A stretch of DNA of 64,000 nt from JAFGRR01 sp964563855 (GTDB lineage Bacteria > Planctomycetota > Phycisphaerae > UBA1845 > Fen-1342), in assembly GCA_964563855.1 (NCBI GenBank), contig CAZLYU010000011.1, positions 10,146 to 74,145 of the forward strand, given 5' to 3'. This document shows positions 25,545 through 34,618 of this stretch, in pieces. The translations under genes were made by a program, and so were the position numbers. Numbering within the stretch: position 1 is the first letter of the stretch; each line of letters starts with the position of its first letter. The notes below the pieces were generated by a model. The model saw only the letters and a list, made by a program, of their open reading frames with translations. It did not search any database and was not told the DNA's origin.

Positions 25545-26771
25545 GTGAACCGCCTGCAAACGGCCCAGATTCAGATGCTTTCGCCGCTCAACGCGCTGGG
25601 CGGCGGACCACGTCACGCACGCAGTCTCGCTCGGAGTCTGAGCGCGCGGGGCGTTCGTGTGTCGCTGCTGTGCCTCACCGACGGCAGCGTGATGGAGACG
25701 CAACCCGGCGATTCGGAATTCGCCTCTGTCGATACGCTGCGCCCTGTTCGATGGCCGGTCCTTTGGCGTCTGTCGCCGCTGGCGGATCTGCCGCGTTGGG
25801 CAGCCGTGGTCCGTCGCACGACGCGCAAGGTTGACCTGGTTGTATCGCTGTCGGCGCCGCTCGCGTGCGCGACGCGTCTGGCTCGGCCGCGGCTTCCGCT
25901 GGTGTTCGCTCCCGCGATGCTGCGACGGAATGAGTACCCGGATCAGCCGGACTGGCGCTATGAGCAGTGTGAGCGCTGGGCGCTGCGGCTCGCGAGCGGT
26001 GTGCTCGCGCGGAGCGACGCGACCCACGACGTGATCCGCCGCCTCTACGGCGATCATCGGCGACCGACGCGGACGGCGCTGCCGTATGTGGACGCGAGCC
26101 GCGTGCGGACGGTGGCGCGCGGACGCGTTGCGTTGGGTGTACCCGTTGAGGCGAAGGTGCTGTTGACGGTGGGCGCGATCAACGCGAACAAGGGGCACGC
26201 GCTGATCGCTCGCGCCTTTGGTCGCCACGCGGACGCGGACTGGTGGTGGGTGGTGGTTGGCGCGGGACCGGACCGCGACGCGGTGTGGCGAAGCGCCGAT
26301 GCGGGACGGTTGCACGGGCGGGTTCGTTTCGTCGCGCCGACCGACGCGATCGGCGACTGGCTGGCCGCGGCGGATGTGCTGGTGACGGCGAGCAAGCAGG
26401 AGACGTTTGGGCAAACGATTGCGGAAGCGTGGTTGGCGGGCCGCCCTGCTGTGCTGCCGCGCAACGGTGCGGGGGTGCTGAGTCCGCTTGCCGAGCATGT
26501 GGAGCGGCATGCGTTGGGCGCTTTGTTTACGCGTGGCGACGATGTGGCGCTGATCGACGCGATCCGCAGCGCGCTACGCATCGGCGCATGCGATGAGAAG
26601 CGGGAAGCGATCGCCGGCTTCGCCAGCCGGGCGTTCACCGGCGAGGCGTATGCGGCTGCGGCGATCGAACTCGCGAACGGGCGCCGCGGCGCGGCCGACG
26701 ACGTGGCTCTGGAGACTTGTTTCGCAGCCGGAGCGGAACCGAGCAGGAGTCGCGCGCGGGTGGTCAAGTAG
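25545..26771 (+). CDS. Glycosyltransferase family 4 protein
   Basis: A 408-residue GT-B fold glycosyltransferase. The N-terminal acceptor domain has LGGGPRHARSLARSL, the glycine-rich loop of GT4 enzymes. The C-terminal donor domain shows LTVGAINANKGHALIARAF, then VVVGAGPDRD, and ASKQETFGQTIAEAWLAGRPAVLP, the E-x7-E type motif that binds the nucleotide sugar. It would add a sugar from a nucleotide donor to a glycan or lipid acceptor on the cytoplasmic side. The start is a GTG at 25545; an ATG 33 bases later is also possible. It diverges from the PEP-CTERM gene and converges on ruvA. No other exopolysaccharide gene is adjacent. Confidence 0.85.
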   Translation: MNRLQTAQIQMLSPLNALGGGPRHARSLARSLSARGVRVSLLCLTDGSVMETQPGDSEFASVDTLRPVRWPVLWRLSPLADLPRWAAVVRRTTRKVDLVVSLSAPLACATRLARPRLPLVFAPAMLRRNEYPDQPDWRYEQCERWALRLASGVLARSDATHDVIRRLYGDHRRPTRTALPYVDASRVRTVARGRVALGVPVEAKVLLTVGAINANKGHALIARAFGRHADADWWWVVVGAGPDRDAVWRSADAGRLHGRVRFVAPTDAIGDWLAAADVLVTASKQETFGQTIAEAWLAGRPAVLPRNGAGVLSPLAEHVERHALGALFTRGDDVALIDAIRSALRIGACDEKREAIAGFASRAFTGEAYAAAAIELANGRRGAADDVALETCFAAGAEPSRSRARVVK

Positions 26772-26787
26772 TCGGTGTGACTGGTGA

Positions 26788-27408
26788 TCAGCCGCGTTTG
26801 AGTCGATACGCGGCGCGGACGATTTCTTCGGGGTCTTTGGTATCGGGGTGGGTCTCGACCGCCGCAGCGACCCAGCGCTGGGCGTCGGCACGTTTGTCGC
26901 CCCACGCGACGATGATATCGACGGCTACTTGTTGCTCGTTGCTGAGCACGGGGTGTGCGGCGACGGTCGCGGGCGGCGCGACGGCCAAGTCGCGAGCGGC
27001 GTCGCGGAGTTCGGCGACCATGAGTTCTGCGGTGCGCTTGCCGATTTCGGGGAGTCCGGTGAGCCACTTGACGTCGCCGCGAACGATGGCGTCGGCGATG
27101 GCGGCGGTGGGCGCCGCCATGGCGCGGAGCGCTTTGCGTGTACTGACGCCGCGGACCTTACCCATGAGCTGGAAGAGGGCGCGATCTTCGGGATCGATGA
27201 ATCCGACGAGTCGCGGGATGAGCGCGCCGGACGCGAGGCTGCCGTCGAGGTAGAGCACGGTGAAGATGGTGAGTTGCTGGTCGATGCGTGCTCGGAGCGG
27301 TTCGTGGGCGGCGGCCGGCATGAGCACATCGATGACGACGCTGCCGATGGCGAAGTGAGCGGTTTCGGTGCTGACGGCCGTGAGACGGCCATTGAGTTCG
27401 CTAATCAC
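26788..27408 (-). CDS. ruvA: Holliday junction branch migration protein RuvA
   Basis: A 206-residue RuvA. The N-terminal OB-fold begins ISELNGRLTAV and contains LYLDGSLASGAL-type strands. Two helix-hairpin-helix motifs follow: LMGKVRGVSTRKAL and LTGLPEIGKRTAELMVAEL. The C-terminal third domain (DPEEIVRAAYRLKR), which contacts RuvB, is present. RuvA tetramers hold the four-way junction while RuvB motors drive migration. The start is a GTG at 27408 that overlaps the stop of ruvC (GTGA), so the two are translated together. RuvB is not in this window. Confidence 0.9.
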   Translation of the reverse strand: MISELNGRLTAVSTETAHFAIGSVVIDVLMPAAAHEPLRARIDQQLTIFTVLYLDGSLASGALIPRLVGFIDPEDRALFQLMGKVRGVSTRKALRAMAAPTAAIADAIVRGDVKWLTGLPEIGKRTAELMVAELRDAARDLAVAPPATVAAHPVLSNEQQVAVDIIVAWGDKRADAQRWVAAAVETHPDTKDPEEIVRAAYRLKRG

Positions 27409-27947
27409 GCTGACGCTGCCGCCGCGGCGGCGCCGCCGGTCCAGGTGGCGAGGCCGCAGAGCGCGATGGCGACGGCATCGGCGATGTCGTGCGGCTCGGG
27501 TAGTGCGGAGAGGCCGAGTGTTGCCTGGACGGCGCGTTGCATTTGAGGCTTGGAGGCTTGGCCGCTGCCGGTGAGGAACTTTTTGACGGCCTTGGCTGGC
27601 GTCGAGATGACCGTTAGACCGAATTTGGCCCCATTGAGCAGAATGACGCCGCGTGCGTGGGCCATGAGGATCGCAGTTCTGGGCTGCCGATAATGCGAGA
27701 AGAGCTCTTCGCAGGCGAGTGCTGCGGGTCGATGCTGAGCGATGACGGTGGCGAACTGGGATTCGAGTTCGAGCAAGCGTTGCGCGAGGGAGTCGCGCGG
27801 CGCGAGCGTGATGACGCCGGCCTCGCACAACTGCACGTTTCCGGGCGAGCAGGTCAGCACGGCGTAGCCGGTTCGCCGGAGTCCGGGATCGACACCCAGG
27901 ATCCGGAGCGGTCGATTGTTGTCAGAATCAGCGACTGGGCGCGTCAT
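27405..27947 (-). CDS. ruvC: Holliday junction resolvase RuvC
   Basis: A 180-residue RuvC endonuclease. All four catalytic acids can be placed: D20 in ILGVDPGLRRTGY, E80 in ALACEELF, and D154 and D157 in PHDIADAVAIAL. GQASKPQMQRAV corresponds to the conserved 'GxAxKxQVQ' DNA-contact helix. It cuts Holliday junctions symmetrically. The ATG at 27947 gives a length near the 173 residues of E. coli RuvC; a longer frame upstream would add 25 residues that do not look conserved. The stop overlaps the ruvA start. Confidence 0.92.
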   Translation of the reverse strand: MTRPVADSDNNRPLRILGVDPGLRRTGYAVLTCSPGNVQLCEAGVITLAPRDSLAQRLLELESQFATVIAQHRPAALACEELFSHYRQPRTAILMAHARGVILLNGAKFGLTVISTPAKAVKKFLTGSGQASKPQMQRAVQATLGLSALPEPHDIADAVAIALCGLATWTGGAAAAAASA

Positions 27948-28158
27948 GTTGAGTATTGTCGCCCTGTGTAAGGCCTTGGCAAGCTGGTGCTGATGTTGTT
28001 GGCGGCGATTGCCGAACGTCATGGCGTCGGGCGATGCGCGACATCGTCGCGTGTGACTTGGCTTGGCTATAATGCATCACATACTGAGATGTGGTGCGGC
28101 CGGCGGCGCTCTCGGGCATCAGCCGGTCTTTCATTTCCAGCCACGTGGAGAGATTGTG

Positions 28159-30342
28159 ATGTCTGTTACCAGACCACGCGGGCCCCTGATTGCGATTCTG
28201 CTCTTGGCGTTGACGCCCGCGATTGCGGTTGGCGCGACGCTGAGCGACGTTTATCGCCAGATTCTGAGCGGCGACTACGCGGGCGCACAGGTGCAGGTCG
28301 CGGAGCTACTCGCGTCGCAGCCTGACGATTCCGAGGTTTCGCGGGTTGATGCGTGGCTCAAGCACTACGACGACGTGATTGAGACGCGTAAGGACGTCAA
28401 ATCGCGGACGTTTGACTGGAATATTGAGCGAGCCCGTGAGGCCCGCGAAGCGGATCGCGTCTATCTGGCGCTGACGTTCGACGCCCGGGCCCGCGAGTAC
28501 ACGCTGGACCCGGACAACGATGCGATTGATCCGTATGCCGAAATCGCGTGGGTCGACGATCTGGTGAGCGCGGGGCGCACGATCGCCGAGCAGCACGAAG
28601 CCAATGGCGAGTGGATCGACGCGGCGGCGCATTACGCGTTGCTCGCACGGATTCGGCCCAACGACGACCTGATCGAGGCGTCGCGCAAGGCGGCGGTGCG
28701 GCACGCGCGGCTCGAGGTGTTGTACGAAGACGAAGAGGAGTTTGAGCGTCGTGTCGATGGCGTTCGTTTTCACCTGCTGCACAGCGCTGTGGCGCGGATC
28801 GATGGCTCTTACTTCAAGAGGCCGGACTTCAAGGAGATGGCGCTGGCGTCGCTCGAGAACCTTCAAGCGCTGGCCGAGAGCGGTGAGCACTTCGACTATC
28901 TGGACGGGTTGGCGAACCCGGCAAACCGCGAATTTTTCATCAGCGAGCTGGCGAAGCTGCGCCGCTCGGTCGAATCGCGCGACCGCTATTCGATGAATAA
29001 CTTTCTGCGGCTGTTCAAAGCAGTCGAGGATCTGAATCGACGTTCGATCGAAGCGCCGACCGGGATGCTCGTGATCGAGTTTCTGGAAGGCGGTCTCGAG
29101 CGGCTGGATACGTTTACGTCGGTCGTCTGGCCGGCGGATAGCCGCGAGTTCGACAAGATGATGACCGGCGCGTTTGAAGGCGTCGGCATTCAGCTTGGCG
29201 TGGATGACTACACCAATCGGCTGAAAGTCGTCACGCCGCTGGAGAACTCGCCGTCGCTGGAGGCGGGCGTTCAGGCCGGCGATCTGATCGTGAAGGTGGA
29301 TGGCGAGTCGACCAAGGGATGGAGCACGACCGACGCGGTGCGGAACATCATGGGACCCGCTGGGTCTGACGTGGTGCTGACGATGTATCGTCCATCGACC
29401 GGGGAGTATCTGCCGTTCACGCTGACGCGGCGTCAGATCAAGCTGAAGACGGTTCGCGGGCTCGACCGGCTCGACGAGGGCCGGAGCGAGAACTGGAACT
29501 ACATGCTCGACCCGGACAATGGTGTGGCGTACGTGCGGCTGGTGGGCTTCCATCCGGAGTCGGCGAGCGAGTTAGCGGGAGCGCTCAACGATGCACGCGA
29601 CCAGGGCATGCGCGGACTGATCCTGGATCTGCGTCACAATCCGGGCGGCTTGCTCGATGTTGCGATCGAGATCGTGAGCATGTTTCTCGATCACGGGGAC
29701 GTGGTTTCGACGGACGGGCTGACCGAAGCACGCGAGCGGTATCGCACGCGCGGGCGGGCGCTGTATCCCGATGTGCCGCTCATCGTGCTCGTGAACGAAG
29801 CGAGCGCCAGCGCCAGTGAGATTTTGGCCGGCGCCCTGCAGGACCACGACCGGGCCATCGTGCTCGGCGACCGCACCTTTGGAAAGGGCAGCGTGCAACG
29901 CGTGTTGCCGCTGAGCCAGGACGGTGCGCGGCTGAAGCTGACCACGGCGCTGTATTACTTGCCAAGCGGTCGTACGCCGAACCGTGCTCCGGATGCGGAG
30001 CGTTGGGGCGTTGATCCCGATATCGAGGTGATGCTGAACCCGAAAGAGTACCGCAAGGTGGTGCAACGCGAGAACCGCTCCTACGTCATCAAGGGATCGG
30101 TCGCGACGCCGGAGCCGGTTTCGCCAGACACGCTTGAAGAACTGGCGGATAGCGTTGAAGCGGAAGACGGGGAACTGCTGAGTCGTGAAGATGTAGAGTT
30201 GCTGGCGGCGGACCCGATCGAAGTCCCCGACGTCGATCCGCAGTTGGAGACAGCGCTGCTGCACATGCGGGCGCGTCTCGTGGGGCGTACGCCGTGGCCG
30301 AAGAACATCGCGATTCGCGCTGAGCGTGGTCCGCTGAAGTAG
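28159..30342 (+). CDS. Exported PDZ-domain S41 (carboxy-terminal processing) protease
   Basis: A 727-residue periplasmic or exported serine protease of the Tsp/CtpA family. A signal peptide covers about residues 1-26. A long N-terminal region (to about 330) contains helical, TPR-like segments. A PDZ domain lies at about 335-415 (GVGIQLGV..., SPSLEAGVQAGDLIVKVDG). The S41 catalytic domain has LILDLRHNPGGLLDVAIEI, Ser551 in NEASASASE and Lys576 in FGKGSVQ, exactly the 25-residue spacing of the Ser-Lys dyad. GGAG lies about eight bases before the ATG at 28159. A TATAAT at 28068-28073 may be its -10 box. The long N-terminal extension is unusual compared with CtpA (about 400 residues). Confidence 0.88.
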   Translation: MSVTRPRGPLIAILLLALTPAIAVGATLSDVYRQILSGDYAGAQVQVAELLASQPDDSEVSRVDAWLKHYDDVIETRKDVKSRTFDWNIERAREAREADRVYLALTFDARAREYTLDPDNDAIDPYAEIAWVDDLVSAGRTIAEQHEANGEWIDAAAHYALLARIRPNDDLIEASRKAAVRHARLEVLYEDEEEFERRVDGVRFHLLHSAVARIDGSYFKRPDFKEMALASLENLQALAESGEHFDYLDGLANPANREFFISELAKLRRSVESRDRYSMNNFLRLFKAVEDLNRRSIEAPTGMLVIEFLEGGLERLDTFTSVVWPADSREFDKMMTGAFEGVGIQLGVDDYTNRLKVVTPLENSPSLEAGVQAGDLIVKVDGESTKGWSTTDAVRNIMGPAGSDVVLTMYRPSTGEYLPFTLTRRQIKLKTVRGLDRLDEGRSENWNYMLDPDNGVAYVRLVGFHPESASELAGALNDARDQGMRGLILDLRHNPGGLLDVAIEIVSMFLDHGDVVSTDGLTEARERYRTRGRALYPDVPLIVLVNEASASASEILAGALQDHDRAIVLGDRTFGKGSVQRVLPLSQDGARLKLTTALYYLPSGRTPNRAPDAERWGVDPDIEVMLNPKEYRKVVQRENRSYVIKGSVATPEPVSPDTLEELADSVEAEDGELLSREDVELLAADPIEVPDVDPQLETALLHMRARLVGRTPWPKNIAIRAERGPLK

Positions 30343-30486
30343 CGCGGGTCGCTGCATCAACGTCTGGGCGTCGATGTGGGCTAAGAGGCCTGCATCGACG
30401 CCGATTGTTTTGACCGCCAACATCCATCGAGCGAAGTTGGCTGAGCGCTTCGCGCCGCAAGCGCATTGGCGTAGCCTACCGCTGCT

Positions 30487-30906
30487 GTGAAGAGCTTTCG
30501 CAAAGAGCTGTGGTTCGACATTCCGACCCGTCGAGCGTTCGTCAACATCACCTCGGAAGTTGAGCAGGCGGTGCGCGACAGCGGAGTGCGTGAAGGCTTG
30601 GTGCTCGTCAACGCGATGCACATCACCGCCAGCGTCTTTATCAACGACGACGAGCGCGGTCTGCACAGCGACTATGAGCGTTGGCTCGAGGGTCTCGCCC
30701 CGCACGCGCCGACCGAGCAATACGACCACAACCTGACCGGCGAAGACAACGCCGACGCTCACCTGAAGCGGCAGGTGATGGGCCGTGAGGTCGTGGTCGC
30801 GATTACGGAGGGTGCGCTCGATTTTGGCCCGTGGGAGCAGATTTTCTACGGCGAGTTTGATGGTCGCAGGCGCAAGCGCGCGCTCGTGAAAGTAATTGGC
30901 GTCTAG
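30487..30906 (+). CDS. YjbQ (UPF0047) family protein
   Basis: A 139-residue single-domain protein of the YjbQ family, annotated in databases as secondary thiamine-phosphate synthase. Conserved features are visible: RRAFVNITSEVEQAV at the start, the metal-binding and catalytic segment LVNAMHITASVFIND, EQYDHNLTGEDNADAHLK, and the C-terminal LDFGPWEQIFYGEFDGRR. The protein is a trimeric cytoplasmic enzyme of poorly defined physiological role; the thiamine activity is known from complementation only. The start is the GTG at 30487 that reads MKSFRKELWFD. It lies between the S41 protease and a PEP-CTERM gene, probably with its own promoter. Confidence 0.88.
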   Translation: MKSFRKELWFDIPTRRAFVNITSEVEQAVRDSGVREGLVLVNAMHITASVFINDDERGLHSDYERWLEGLAPHAPTEQYDHNLTGEDNADAHLKRQVMGREVVVAITEGALDFGPWEQIFYGEFDGRRRKRALVKVIGV

Positions 30907-30970
30907 CGTCCCAGGTTGCTTATCCGGCCTCGGTGGTCCTAACACCTCATAAGAACACTTCGCGTTTCGC

Positions 30971-31741
30971 ATGCGAGGCTCCCCCGTGCCGTTATCGCAC
31001 CTTGTCCTACTGCTGTCGTTTGGCGTCGGCGTGCTGCCGGCGATCGCCTCGGCTGCTGCGCTGAACACCGGCTTTGAAGCGACCGAGGGCTTTGCGCTGG
31101 GTGCGTTGGCGGGACAGACGGATTGGGATGTGTTCGGGGGCCTCAGCGGCGCCCTCGTCGCCGACGCGAACCCGGCCTCGGGCGGTCAGCATTTGCGCCT
31201 CGCGAAGGATCTTAACCAGCCGCCGGGCGTTTTTATCGGCGCTCGGAGCCCGCTGTTTTCGCCGCTGCGTGGTGCGCGGGTGAGCGTCGACGTCGCGATC
31301 AGCGGGGCGGGCGGGGCTGACTATTGGGTGGAGCTGGCGAGTTCGACGGTCGGCGTGTCGCGGGCGGCGGTGGTCTTTCATCATCGTGACTTCGATGGGG
31401 ATGGCTTGGGTCCTGATGTTTTGGTGCTCGACGCTGTGGATGGGCTGGGCGTCGAGCTGGCGGCGACGGGCGCGCAGTGGGCGCCGGGTGGTCATCGGAC
31501 GCTCGAGATCATCGTGACGACGACGGGGCGGACGGACTACGTCTATGACGGCGATCTGATTTACAGCGATGCCGACGGCTTGTTTCCAATACTCTCGGCG
31601 AACGTTGTTTCGCTGTACTCCGATAACTTTCAGGGTATTGGCGAGACGGCGGATTTTGACGACTTGCGGGTGACGCCCGAGCCGTCCGGCGCCGCGGTTC
31701 TTGCGATGTGGATCATTTTGGTTCAACGTCGCCATATCTGA
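30971..31741 (+). CDS. PEP-CTERM-like exported protein
   Basis: A 256-residue exported protein. A signal peptide (about residues 1-29) precedes a lectin-like body: NTGFEATEGFALGALAGQTDW, ASGGQHLRLAKD and DGDLIYSDADGL resemble jelly-roll domains of PEP-CTERM proteins. The C-terminus has TPEPSGAAVLAMWIILVQRRHI, a Pro-Glu-Pro motif, hydrophobic span and RRH end. It is the first of three consecutive exported genes with such tails (30971-33804). No enzymatic motif is seen. The ATG at 30971 is the first in frame, with only a weak ribosome site. Confidence 0.7.
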   Translation: MRGSPVPLSHLVLLLSFGVGVLPAIASAAALNTGFEATEGFALGALAGQTDWDVFGGLSGALVADANPASGGQHLRLAKDLNQPPGVFIGARSPLFSPLRGARVSVDVAISGAGGADYWVELASSTVGVSRAAVVFHHRDFDGDGLGPDVLVLDAVDGLGVELAATGAQWAPGGHRTLEIIVTTTGRTDYVYDGDLIYSDADGLFPILSANVVSLYSDNFQGIGETADFDDLRVTPEPSGAAVLAMWIILVQRRHI

Positions 31742-32185
31742 AGTGCGGTCACTCATTCTCTCGGGTTCATGTCTGGTGTCCGCGGTGCGGCATCTAGATA
31801 ACTCCACGGTTAGCGAAGCGAGGGCTTTCCCGACGTGGATGACTTGAATTCCATATTTTTTCGCCCCCCGCACTTGCAAACGCTTCCATAGCCGCCCTAC
31901 TAATTGAATAGACATTTCGGAGCGTTTACTTCACGACAGATCTTCAGCTTCTAGCACGCGGCCTGTCAAGACAGCTACAACTCGCGTCAACGATCGGCTC
32001 ATTGCAGAATGCGCGCGATAGCGCCGGGCGTGCTGTGTAGACGATTGTTTGTGGCATAGGGTATGGAAGATCGCGGTGAACCTCGGACTGTCTAGACCAA
32101 GGAGCGCCCGCGTGGCTGCGCGTGTGTGCAGCGCGCTGCGCTGGAGAGCGACACATCTCACATCAATCGAATCCCGGAGGTTCCC
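31742..32185 (+). other. Intergenic region upstream of a PEP-CTERM gene
   Basis: These 444 bases are noticeably less GC-rich than their surroundings in the first half (for example around 31840-31960) and hold no gene I can support. They must contain the promoter of the gene at 32186; a ribosome site GGAGG is at 32176-32180. TGGCAT at about 32053 resembles a -24 element, but no -12 TTGC follows at the right distance. No RNA gene was recognised. Confidence 0.4.
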
Positions 32186-32881
32186 ATGTTCAAGAAGCTC
32201 ATGTCCACCGCCGTCCTGCTTACCGCGGTCACGACGGTTTCGGCCGCGTCGCTGCGCTTTGACTTTGGCCGCACCGACACGCAGATGCCGTTCGGAAGCG
32301 GCTGGAACAACGTTGTGCCCGCGACGAGCGTGCTGTTCGCCACGTTCGACAGCGATGACAACCTGACTGACGTCGGGTTCGAGATCACCAACGAGTTCTT
32401 CCAGGTCGGCGAGCCGTCGCACCTTGGTTCGTTCAACCCGGCGGGCGACGCCGCGATGTTTCCGCAGGACGCGACCTCGGACTTTTTCTTTGGGCACGTG
32501 GGCCCGTTCGGCGGCCAGCCGGAGAATCCACTGAGCCAGTTCAAGCTGTTTAACCTCGACCAAGCGCTCACCTATGACTTCACTTTCTTCGCTTCGCGGC
32601 AACCGGTCGGCGACAATCGCGAGACGTTGTACACCGCGAATGGGGCCAACAGCGGCTCGGCGATGCTCAATCCGTCGAACAACGACACCGAGATTGTCAC
32701 CATCACCGGCATTTCACCTGACGCCAACGGCGAGATTTTCATTGACGTCGAAGCCGGCCCGAACAACAACAACGGAACGGGTTTCTACTACCTGAACGTG
32801 ATGCAGATGGACATCATTCCCGAGCCCGCCAGCGCATTGGCGTTGGTCGCGTTCGGCGCCCTCGCGATTCGTCGTCGCTAG
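32186..32881 (+). CDS. PEP-CTERM sorting domain protein
   Basis: A 231-residue exported protein. The signal peptide is MFKKLMSTAVLLTAVTTVSA. The mature protein starts with SLRFDFGRTDTQMPFGSGWNN, a phrase common in planctomycete PEP-CTERM proteins (a beta-sandwich 'RFDFG' start). The tail is IIPEPASALALVAFGALAIRRR. GGAGG five bases before the ATG at 32186 fixes the start. It is followed 38 bases later by another exported gene on the same strand, so they are likely co-transcribed. Function of the body is unknown; carbohydrate binding is a possibility given the fold. Confidence 0.85.
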   Translation: MFKKLMSTAVLLTAVTTVSAASLRFDFGRTDTQMPFGSGWNNVVPATSVLFATFDSDDNLTDVGFEITNEFFQVGEPSHLGSFNPAGDAAMFPQDATSDFFFGHVGPFGGQPENPLSQFKLFNLDQALTYDFTFFASRQPVGDNRETLYTANGANSGSAMLNPSNNDTEIVTITGISPDANGEIFIDVEAGPNNNNGTGFYYLNVMQMDIIPEPASALALVAFGALAIRRR

Positions 32882-32919
32882 TTTTCTTCCGTACTAGGTA
32901 ACGAACGAAGGATCGCAAC

Positions 32920-33804
32920 ATGAATATCACGCGCAATCTACTGACTTGGGTGCTCGCCGGCGCTGTGTTGACGCCTGTCGCGCGGGCTGAAGAGCCGCTC
33001 AACGTCATCTTCTATGGCAACAGTTTCACGCTTGGCTTTGGCAGCACACGTTCGGTGAACGCGGTGTTCAAGGATATCGCAGTCGCGGCGGGTCACCCGG
33101 AGCCGTTCGTGATCAGCGCCGCCGCCAGCGGTCAGGACTTCGCGTTTCACGTACAGAGCAACCTGGCTCCGCTCTTCACGACGATTCCCCCGGCGAACGA
33201 CTGGGATTACATCGTGATGCAGGAGCACTCGACCAAACTCACACGGGCGTATACGGGGTCGATTCCGTTCCCGCAGTCGGTCGAGGCGTCGAAGAATGAC
33301 GCGGTTGCGCTTTACGAAGCGGCGGCGAACCGCAGCGCCGGGGTCACGCCGGTGCTTTATGAGACCTGGGCTCGCGGACCGGGACACCCGTTTTATCAGG
33401 GCTCGAATCCGCAGTTCCCGGGCGGGCCGTCGGAGATGCAGGCCGAAGTGCGCGCGGGTTACAACCAGTTGAAGGGTGCGATCGACGCCTCCGTTGGCGC
33501 CGATCTCGCTTTGATCGCCCCGGTCGGCGACGCGTGGGAGAACGGCAACTGGGACGAGCTACACTCCCCGGATCTCTGGCACGCGCAGAACCGCGGCACG
33601 CTGCTCGCCGCGTTGATCATCTACGGCACCGTCTACAACGATCTGACGGTCAGCGATATCGACCTTTCGGGCGTGCTGGCTTCGTTGAACCTCGGCGTGG
33701 CTGACGGGGTGAACCTGTCGCGCTATGCCGACATCACGCTACCGGAGCCGACGGCGGCGCTGCTGCTGCTGATCGCGGCGCCGTTCGCTTTGCGACGCCG
33801 GTAA
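32920..33804 (+). CDS. PEP-CTERM protein with SGNH-hydrolase-like body
   Basis: A 294-residue exported protein. After a signal peptide (to about residue 23) the body begins LNVIFYGNSFTLGFGS, matching the block I 'GNS' motif of SGNH hydrolases, with the nucleophilic Ser in GNSFT. Further on, WDYIVMQEHSTKL resembles block III, and WENGNWDELHSPDLWHAQNRG provides a conserved Asp/His pair near the end, as in block V (DxxH; here SPDLWH). It could be an esterase acting on an exported polysaccharide. The tail LPEPTAALLLLIAAPFALRRR is a PEP-CTERM signal. It lies 38 bases after the previous PEP-CTERM gene. Substrate unknown. Confidence 0.75.
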   Translation: MNITRNLLTWVLAGAVLTPVARAEEPLNVIFYGNSFTLGFGSTRSVNAVFKDIAVAAGHPEPFVISAAASGQDFAFHVQSNLAPLFTTIPPANDWDYIVMQEHSTKLTRAYTGSIPFPQSVEASKNDAVALYEAAANRSAGVTPVLYETWARGPGHPFYQGSNPQFPGGPSEMQAEVRAGYNQLKGAIDASVGADLALIAPVGDAWENGNWDELHSPDLWHAQNRGTLLAALIIYGTVYNDLTVSDIDLSGVLASLNLGVADGVNLSRYADITLPEPTAALLLLIAAPFALRRR

Positions 33805-34013
33805 GCGGCGCTAAGGAACGCGGGCAGGGCAACCTGATAGAAGCTCGGTGCGGTGTGAACGAGGCCCTGGTCTTGTTCGCCCGCACTGTGGTTTTTGGCG
33901 GGTCCATGCCGGGGGGTCATTCCAGTTATTATGGGGAGCAATGCGACGAATCCCGAGCGTTGCGCCGTCGTCGCAGCTTGCATGTCGTCGCCGTCGCGCC
34001 GGCGGAGGAGCCG

Positions 34014-34565
34014 ATGCCCCGCGTCGTGGTTACCGAATATCAAGCCGAGTGGCCGCAGATGTTCGAGCGTCTGCGCGAGCGCATCTGGCCGCACGTCGCT
34101 GACCTCGCGGTGGGCATGGAGCACGTTGGCAGCACGTCGGTGCCTGGTCTGGCGGCGAAGCCGGTCATCGATTGCGACATCGTCGTGGCGCGCACGGACG
34201 ATGTGTCCGAGGCGATCAAGCGGCTGGAGAGGCTTGGCTATGAGCACATCAGCGATCTGGGGATCGCGGGGCGTGAAGCGTTCAGGGCCCCTGCCGATCA
34301 GGTGGCGCACAATCTCTACGTGTGCCCGGCCGGCTGTGTGCCGCTTCGCAATCACCTGGCGGTGCGCGACTATTTGCGTCAAAGTCCGGAAGCGGTCGCC
34401 GAGTACGCTGATTTGAAGCGTCGCCTCGCGGCGGAGCATCCGGACGACATCGATGCGTACATCGAGGGGAAATCGGCGTTTATCCTCAGCATTCTGGCGC
34501 GAGCCGATTTTACGTCCGCCGAGTTGGTGGATATCGAGCGGCGTAATCGCAAGCCGACGTTTTAG
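34014..34565 (+). CDS. GrpB family protein
   Basis: A 183-residue protein of the GrpB (UPF0157) family, which shares the nucleotidyltransferase fold and is not the chaperone cofactor GrpE. It shows the family blocks VVVTEYQAEWPQMFERLRERI, MEHVGSTSVPGLAAKPVIDCDI (the GSTSVPGLxAKPxID signature) and HLAVRDYLRQSPEAVAEYADLKRRL. The start is clear: GGAGGAG ends three to four codons' width before the ATG at 34014. The frame remains open to 33855, but the upstream residues are not family-like. The biochemical role of the family is not well established. It faces the AI-2E family gene. Confidence 0.9.
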   Translation: MPRVVVTEYQAEWPQMFERLRERIWPHVADLAVGMEHVGSTSVPGLAAKPVIDCDIVVARTDDVSEAIKRLERLGYEHISDLGIAGREAFRAPADQVAHNLYVCPAGCVPLRNHLAVRDYLRQSPEAVAEYADLKRRLAAEHPDDIDAYIEGKSAFILSILARADFTSAELVDIERRNRKPTF

Positions 34566-34618
34566 GCGGGTTCGCATTGGTCACGGGCGCCGCCCGCGCA
34601 GCCGTCCTGGCGGGCCGT

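Noticed and set aside
34014..34565. GrpE homologue supporting dnaK
   Set aside because: The motifs are of the GrpB (UPF0157) family with GSTSVPGLxAKP. GrpE's coiled coil is absent.
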